Assembly: GCA_030597775.1 (NCBI GenBank)
Contig: JAUVRF010000043.1
Span: 1-9,371 of the forward strand
DNA: 9,371 bases
Source of the DNA: Methanobacteriota archaeon
Lineage (GTDB): Archaea > Thermoplasmatota > DTKX01 > GCA-020343715
Direction of reading: 5' to 3'
The notes under the pieces were generated by a model that saw only the letters and a program-made list of their open reading frames with translations, had not been told where the DNA came from and did not search any database. Positions 5,732 through 9,371 of this stretch are shown in pieces. How positions within the stretch are numbered: the stretch's first letter is position 1; every line of letters starts with the position of its first letter. A program made the position numbers and the translations under genes.

Positions 5732-6985
5732 ATGGGCATGACCATAATCCAGAAGATAATCGCAAAGGCCTCGGGCAACGAGGAGGTGGCGGTGGGTGAC
5801 AAGCTATGGTGCGCGATAGACCTGGCGGCCATGAGGGATTTCGGAGGACCCAACGTCGTCCTTGATTACAGGGAGATGTTCGGTGACCAACCTGTGAAGG
5901 ACCCAGAAAAGGTGGCCATAACCTTCGACCTGCACCTTCCAGCCCGTGACACCCAGGTGGCCAACAACCAGAAGCTGCTCCGGGACTTCGCCGACCAGAC
6001 CGGTGTCCCCCTGTTCGATGTGGAGACCGGAGTCGGCCAGCACACCCTGCTGGAGAATGGCATGGTCCGACCCTACGACGTCATCGTGGGGACCGACTCC
6101 CACATGAACCTCCTGGGGGCGGTGGGCTCCTTCGCCACCGGCGTGGGCACCACCGATCTGGTGGCCGCGATGGCCACCGGCAAGCTGTGGTTCAAGGTGC
6201 CCGAGACCCACAAGTTCGTCGTGAACGGCACCTTCCAGGACCAGGTCGGGGCCAAGGACCTGATCCTCCACGTCCTCAAGGACGTGGGCACCGACGGGTT
6301 GCTGTACAAGGCCGTCGAGTTCGAGGGCCCCACCATCGACGCGATGGACGTGGCCGCCCGCATCACCACCATGTCGATGGTCACCGAGATGTCGGGCAAG
6401 ATCGGTCTCATCGAGTCCAACGACAAGACGATAGAGTACCTGACGGAGGCCACGGGCGGGCCGATCGAGGAGTGGCACGCCGACCCGGACGCGCCCTACG
6501 TGGAGGAGCGGCGGTACGACGTGGCCGACATTCCCCCCCAGGTGGCAGCGCCCCACTCGCCGGACAACGTGGTGTCGGTGGAGGACCTCCTGGGGACCCA
6601 CATCGACCAGGTCTTCGTGGGCTCTTGCACCAACGGCCGGGTGGAGGACCTTCGGGCGGCAGCCGCCATCCTGGAGGGCGAGCAGGTGGACCCGGGCATG
6701 CGCCTCATCATCACCCCTGCGACCCAGAACGTGGCCAAGGAGGCGGTCCGGGAGGGCCTTTACAACATATTCATCGAGGCGGGCGCCATCGTGACCAACC
6801 CCTCCTGCGCCCTTTGCACCATCGGGCACCCGGGGGTGCTGGCAGAGGGCGACGTGACCATGTCCACGTCGAACCGCAACTTCCCGGGCAAGATAGGCAA
6901 GGGCGGCGAGATCTACCTGTGCTCGCCAGCGACGGCGGCGGCATCGGCACTCTACGGCCAGATAACCGACCCGAGGGAGGTGTGA
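5732..6985 (+). CDS. leuC: 3-Isopropylmalate dehydratase / homoaconitase-type large subunit
   Basis: Large, iron-sulfur subunit of a two-part aconitase-family hydro-lyase, moving a hydroxyl group between neighbouring carbons of a substrate such as isopropylmalate (leucine synthesis) or homocitrate. It has 417 residues, the size of archaeal LeuC/HacA proteins. The N-terminus reads M-T-I-I-Q-K-I-I-A-K-A-S-G, typical of the family. G120-T-D-S-H124 is the conserved active-site segment. The three [4Fe-4S] ligands are C299 in G-S-C-T-N-G, and C359 and C362 in S-C-A-L-C-T. The last motif differs from the usual C-G-P-C, with A-L between the cysteines, but spacing is kept, as is the later S-T-S-N-R-N-F stretch. 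The small subunit follows after 3 bp. No leuA, leuB or homocitrate synthase gene lies in the window to settle the substrate. The sequence is not of the AcnX (phosphomevalonate dehydratase) type. Confidence 0.88.
   Translation: MGMTIIQKIIAKASGNEEVAVGDKLWCAIDLAAMRDFGGPNVVLDYREMFGDQPVKDPEKVAITFDLHLPARDTQVANNQKLLRDFADQTGVPLFDVETGVGQHTLLENGMVRPYDVIVGTDSHMNLLGAVGSFATGVGTTDLVAAMATGKLWFKVPETHKFVVNGTFQDQVGAKDLILHVLKDVGTDGLLYKAVEFEGPTIDAMDVAARITTMSMVTEMSGKIGLIESNDKTIEYLTEATGGPIEEWHADPDAPYVEERRYDVADIPPQVAAPHSPDNVVSVEDLLGTHIDQVFVGSCTNGRVEDLRAAAAILEGEQVDPGMRLIITPATQNVAKEAVREGLYNIFIEAGAIVTNPSCALCTIGHPGVLAEGDVTMSTSNRNFPGKIGKGGEIYLCSPATAAASALYGQITDPREV
6976..6982 (+). promoter_or_regulatory. Strong ribosome binding site of the small subunit
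   Basis: GGAGGTG, a near-perfect complement of the archaeal 16S 3' end, sits inside the last codons of the large-subunit gene, 6 bases before the ATG at 6989. It should give balanced, coupled synthesis of the two subunits. Confidence 0.65.
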
Positions 6986-6988
6986 GGA

Positions 6989-7492
6989 ATGACCGTGTTC
7001 AAGGGAAGGGCCTGGAAGTTCGACGACAACATCGATACCGACCAGATCTATCCGGGCAAGTACCTGCCCCTCACCGACAAGGAGGAGATGGGCAAGGTCG
7101 CCATGTCCGGTGTGGAGGGGTTCGAGGACTTCTCCCAGCGGGTCTCGAAGGGGGACATCCTGCTGGCGGGTGGGAACTTCGGCTGCGGCTCGTCAAGGGA
7201 GCACGCCGTGGTGGCCATACAGTATGCGGGGGTGTCGGTGGTGATAGCCAAGAGCTTCGCCCGCATCTTCTACCGCAACGCCGTCAACCTGGGCTACCCG
7301 ATCCTCGAATCGGAGGCGGTGGACCACATCGGGCAGAACGACGAGCTCGAGGTGGACGCGGACGCCGGGCTGATCAGGGACCTGACGACCGGCGAGGAGT
7401 TCCCCTGCACCACCCTCTCGGGCCTCGAGCTGGAGATCTCCAAGGCTGGCGGCCTCATACCGTATCTGAACAAGGAACTGGAGAAGGGCTGA
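6989..7492 (+). CDS. leuD: 3-Isopropylmalate dehydratase / homoaconitase-type small subunit
   Basis: Swivel-domain subunit (167 residues) that closes over the iron-sulfur subunit encoded 3 bp upstream and helps bind the substrate. Visible hallmarks are D-D-N-I-D-T-D-Q-I-Y-P-G-K-Y-L in residues 12-26 and the substrate-binding F64-G-C-G-S-S-R-E-H-A73, followed by A-K-S-F-A-R-I-F-Y-R-N-A. The residues after Y25-L26, which in methanogen enzymes help separate homoaconitase (YLRT-type) from isopropylmalate isomerase (YLVY-type), read Y-L-P-L here and match neither form. This leaves leucine synthesis the default but unproven role. The length is normal for archaeal small subunits, and the gene appears complete. 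It ends 10 bp from the stop of the oppositely directed surface-protein gene. Confidence 0.88.
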   Translation: MTVFKGRAWKFDDNIDTDQIYPGKYLPLTDKEEMGKVAMSGVEGFEDFSQRVSKGDILLAGGNFGCGSSREHAVVAIQYAGVSVVIAKSFARIFYRNAVNLGYPILESEAVDHIGQNDELEVDADAGLIRDLTTGEEFPCTTLSGLELEISKAGGLIPYLNKELEKG

Positions 7493-7504
7493 GGGGGCTC
7501 CCCT
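7492..7504. repeat. Short GC palindrome between convergent genes
   Basis: AGGGG-GCT-CCCCT forms a perfect 5-bp stem with a 3-base loop and spans the ends of both converging genes, from the last base of one stop codon into the other stop. It could form a small hairpin in both transcripts. No T tract follows on either strand, so it is not a convincing archaeal terminator and could be chance in GC-rich DNA. Confidence 0.3.
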
Positions 7505-9371
7505 ACCTCCGCCTGCGCCCACGCCCACGCTGCATGAGCAGGGCCAACGCCACGAAGGCAACGATGAGTATGAGGGCCATCTGCTCCCAGAGGGTAGAGA
7601 ACGGCGTCGTCTCCTCCTCGTTGGCCTCCACCGACACCTGGAAGATCTGGATGGAGGTCGCACCGCTGACATCCGCGGTCACCTTCAGGGTGATGGTGTG
7701 AACCCCCTTCGTCAAGTGGGTCGAGAAGCTGGAGGACCTGCCGATGACACCGTCGATGTCGCTCTCCCATACGAAGGAGAGGGGTTCGCCGCCTTCATGG
7801 TAGCTCCCGCTGGCATCGAAGACCACGGCCGACCCGAAGGGTACGTGTGGCGAGGATGGCTCGGTCCTCTTGATGATCGGCTTGATGGTGATCCCGTGGA
7901 CGGGAAGGTCCGCGATGATCCTCACGGGTTCGGTCTGGTGGGAGTTCGCTGACTCCCCCGGCACGGAGGCGTCGGAGAATCTCCAGACTATGAAGTTCTG
8001 GTCCCCGTGGTCCACCTCGATGGTGACCTCGATGATGGCGAACTCCACGATCATCAGCTCATCCTCGATCTCCGGGTGGATCCACTGCCCGTAGCCCTCG
8101 GTGGTGGGACGGCTCACCGCGTACTCGAGGGTGCTGAGGTCCACACCGCTGACCTGGGTCAGGGGACCGTTGTCGTTGACGCGGACGATCACCGTGATCG
8201 AGCTTTCGGTCACGACCTCGTCGGGTCCGGGGGCTATATACGAGATGGAGGGGGCCGTGAGGTCCACCTTCACCCTCTGGTAGAAGGACCCGGACAGGTG
8301 GCCCATCGCATCCTCGGCCTTCCACTGGATGTAGTTGTCGACGCCCTCCACCAGGGAGACCCGGGCGGAGCATTCGATGATCTCGCCCCTGTGGGTCCGG
8401 GACTGGGGTGGTTGCCAGTTATCGTCTCCCACGACCCGGTAGCTTATGGTGTCCTCCATGACGCCCGAGAGGATGTCGTCCACCACCACGGTCACCTCGA
8501 CGGTGGGGGAGTTGACGAAGAGGTCATCGGATGGGCTGGCCTCTGAGAAGACGGGGCCGGTCAGGTCCACCTGGATCCGATGGAGGAAGGAGGTGATGTA
8601 CTCACGTCGCTCCACATCGCGGGCGCGCCACTGGATGTAGTTGTTCTTGCCCTCGTCCATGCGCACCTGGGTGACGATGGTCACCTTATGGGGTTCGCCA
8701 CCGGGAGGCAGCGTCGTGCTGAAGGTGACCCAAGGGGAGTAATCGCCAGGGCTCGTCGAGGTCCGGTACTGGATGTGGCCAAGGTCGATCGGGTTGCCCT
8801 GGGTGTTCTCGATCGTGATGCCCACTGTCACGGTCTCGGTGCTGTGCCAGGTGCCGATGGTCGGGACCGCTGCGCTGAACGAGATGCTGCCCAGGTCCAC
8901 CTCTATGGGATAGTTGAAGGAGACGGTGGGACCGTTCCCGACCATGTCGGTGGCCCGCCACCTGATGTAGTTGGTGCCCTCGGTGAACAGTTCTTGGACC
9001 TCGGCCACGACGGCCCCGTTCTCGTCAGGGGCGGTCAGGGACTCTACCTTGGTCCATTCGACCCAGCCCTTGCCGTCGTTCGCGCGGTAGAGCTGGTAGT
9101 ACACGTCCCTGCCGACACCGGGCCCCAGGGGGTCCTCTATCTCGCTGCTGATGATGTGGTCGAGGCTTGCGATCGGATCGCTGGGTTCGTGATTCCGGAA
9201 GTTGACGCCGGTCCCGTCCACATTGAGAAGGTACTGCTCGGTGCTGAACACCTTGTTCCTGTCGGGGGTCTCGATCGAGACCGTGTAGGTCATCTCCGGT
9301 CGGGACATGGCCGGTGTGAGGGCGCTCACGGAGATGGGGGTCTCCCGGACCGCGAGCCCGGACCATTCTCC
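7503..9371 (-). CDS. Surface protein with Ig-like repeats, PKD-like domain and C-terminal anchor (5' end cut off)
   Basis: The frame is open to the window edge, so at least 622 residues are present and the N-terminus, with any signal peptide, lies beyond 9371. The GTG at 9327-9329 is in frame but is not needed as a start, because the preceding codons read as normal protein. Numbered from that GTG, four beta-rich units of 101-118 residues each close with N-Y-I-x-W (N120, N230, N332, N445) followed by a V-D-L-type linker. A PKD-like domain follows (about 476-570: V-V-F-D-A-S-G-S and L-S-F-V-W-E-S-D-I-D-G), then one helix (583-600) and the basic tail R-G-R-G-R-R-R-R. The protein is therefore expected to stand outside the cell, anchored by its C-terminus. 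Such repeat proteins serve in adhesion, envelope structure or holding substrates; which applies here cannot be read. It is the only leftward gene and is not part of the neighbouring operons. Confidence 0.85.
   Translation of the reverse strand, partial: GEWSGLAVRETPISVSALTPAMSRPEMTYTVSIETPDRNKVFSTEQYLLNVDGTGVNFRNHEPSDPIASLDHIISSEIEDPLGPGVGRDVYYQLYRANDGKGWVEWTKVESLTAPDENGAVVAEVQELFTEGTNYIRWRATDMVGNGPTVSFNYPIEVDLGSISFSAAVPTIGTWHSTETVTVGITIENTQGNPIDLGHIQYRTSTSPGDYSPWVTFSTTLPPGGEPHKVTIVTQVRMDEGKNNYIQWRARDVERREYITSFLHRIQVDLTGPVFSEASPSDDLFVNSPTVEVTVVVDDILSGVMEDTISYRVVGDDNWQPPQSRTHRGEIIECSARVSLVEGVDNYIQWKAEDAMGHLSGSFYQRVKVDLTAPSISYIAPGPDEVVTESSITVIVRVNDNGPLTQVSGVDLSTLEYAVSRPTTEGYGQWIHPEIEDELMIVEFAIIEVTIEVDHGDQNFIVWRFSDASVPGESANSHQTEPVRIIADLPVHGITIKPIIKRTEPSSPHVPFGSAVVFDASGSYHEGGEPLSFVWESDIDGVIGRSSSFSTHLTKGVHTITLKVTADVSGATSIQIFQVSVEANEEETTPFSTLWEQMALILIVAFVALALLMQRGRGRRRR
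7905..9224 (-). repeat. Four tandem Ig-like repeat units within the surface protein
   Basis: The units lie at about 9224-8892, 8891-8562, 8561-8259 and 8258-7905, and hold 111, 110, 101 and 118 codons. Each has a strand-rich body and ends with (E/D/K)-x-N-(Y/F)-I-x-W-(R/K)-x-x-D, then about 12-20 residues to a V-D-L or A-D-L linker that begins the next unit. Units 2 and 3 are closest around the motif, and unit 4 is the most diverged (N-F-I-V-W). The pattern points to internal duplication. Confidence 0.75.
8322..8644 (-). repeat. 17-bp direct DNA repeat at the N-Y-I-Q-W motif of units 2 and 3
   Basis: CCACTGGATGTAGTTGT occurs at 8322-8338 and again at 8628-8644, 306 bp (102 codons) apart, and a 14-of-17 match lies at 8958-8974. 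The two exact copies encode the same motif with the same codons on the minus strand. Confidence 0.7.

Noticed and set aside
4423..5853. Long minus-strand open frame opposite the ATPase and phosphatase
   Set aside because: It crosses two well-supported genes and the T-rich spacer and shows no motif; a GC-driven shadow.
5732..7492. Phosphomevalonate dehydratase (AcnX) of the archaeal mevalonate pathway, tempting because of the nearby prenyltransferase
   Set aside because: The proteins carry classic LeuC/LeuD motifs (G-S-C-T-N-G, F-G-C-G-S-S-R-E-H-A), which AcnX subunits do not share.
6187..7701. Plus-strand open frame of 504 codons in another frame of the hydro-lyase genes
   Set aside because: The translation is R, G, H and P-rich noise and overlaps two intact genes and the end of the surface-protein gene.
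5710..9356. A 14-bp direct repeat (TCCCGGACCGCGAG) at 5710-5723 and 9343-9356, considered as an attachment site pair
   Set aside because: One such match is not surprising in 9 kb of GC-rich DNA, and there is no integrase, tRNA or mobile gene between the copies.
1..9371. CRISPR arrays, tRNA or rRNA genes, insertion sequences
   Set aside because: No regularly spaced short repeats, cloverleaf-like segments, rRNA signatures, transposase motifs or terminal inverted repeats were seen on either strand by reading.

Overview
The window is GC-rich, densely packed archaeal DNA and probably comes from an uncultured euryarchaeote of the Thermoplasmatota type. This is an inference from the protein families: an archaeal-type phosphoglycolate phosphatase, a split LeuC/LeuD-type hydro-lyase, and a surface protein built of Ig-like repeats carrying an N-Y-I-x-W motif. 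Frequent AGG and ATA codons, GGAGG/GGTG-type ribosome binding sites and AT-rich promoter-like islands fit this. No rRNA or tRNA gene is present, so the lineage cannot be fixed.

Layout. Seven genes read rightward and one leftward. (1) 61-1470: a UbiA-superfamily membrane prenyltransferase with an extra C-terminal extracytoplasmic domain; its true N-terminus is unclear because the frame looks disturbed within the first 60 bases. (2) 1546-2823 and 2825-4150: two MacB/FtsX-type ABC permeases. (3) 4186-4929: the matching LolD/MacB-type ATPase. (4) 4945-5667: a HAD phosphatase of the archaeal phosphoglycolate phosphatase family. (5) 5732-6985 and 6989-7492: large and small subunits of a 3-isopropylmalate dehydratase/homoaconitase-type [4Fe-4S] hydro-lyase. 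(6) 7503-9371, minus strand and cut by the window edge: a large surface protein with four Ig-like repeats, a PKD-like domain, a C-terminal membrane anchor and an arginine-rich tail.

How they fit. The two permeases and the ATPase form a complete ABC unit of the type that works on envelope substrates (LolCDE/MacB class), with 1-bp and 35-bp gaps. The UbiA gene sits 75 bp upstream and the phosphatase 15 bp downstream, so the three transporter genes and the phosphatase are probably co-transcribed; UbiA may be part of the same unit or just upstream of a new promoter. The two hydro-lyase genes form a separate metabolic pair behind a short T-rich spacer. The surface-protein gene converges on that pair with only 10 bp between stop codons.

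Most novel points: the UbiA-plus-ectodomain fusion next to a two-permease ABC unit (a candidate uncharacterised envelope system), the non-canonical motifs of the hydro-lyase, and the repeat-built surface protein with a C-terminal tail like a sorting signal. Nothing here proves a wholly new system. There is no CRISPR array, mobile element or RNA gene that I can support, and no stretch over 300 bases lacks a gene.
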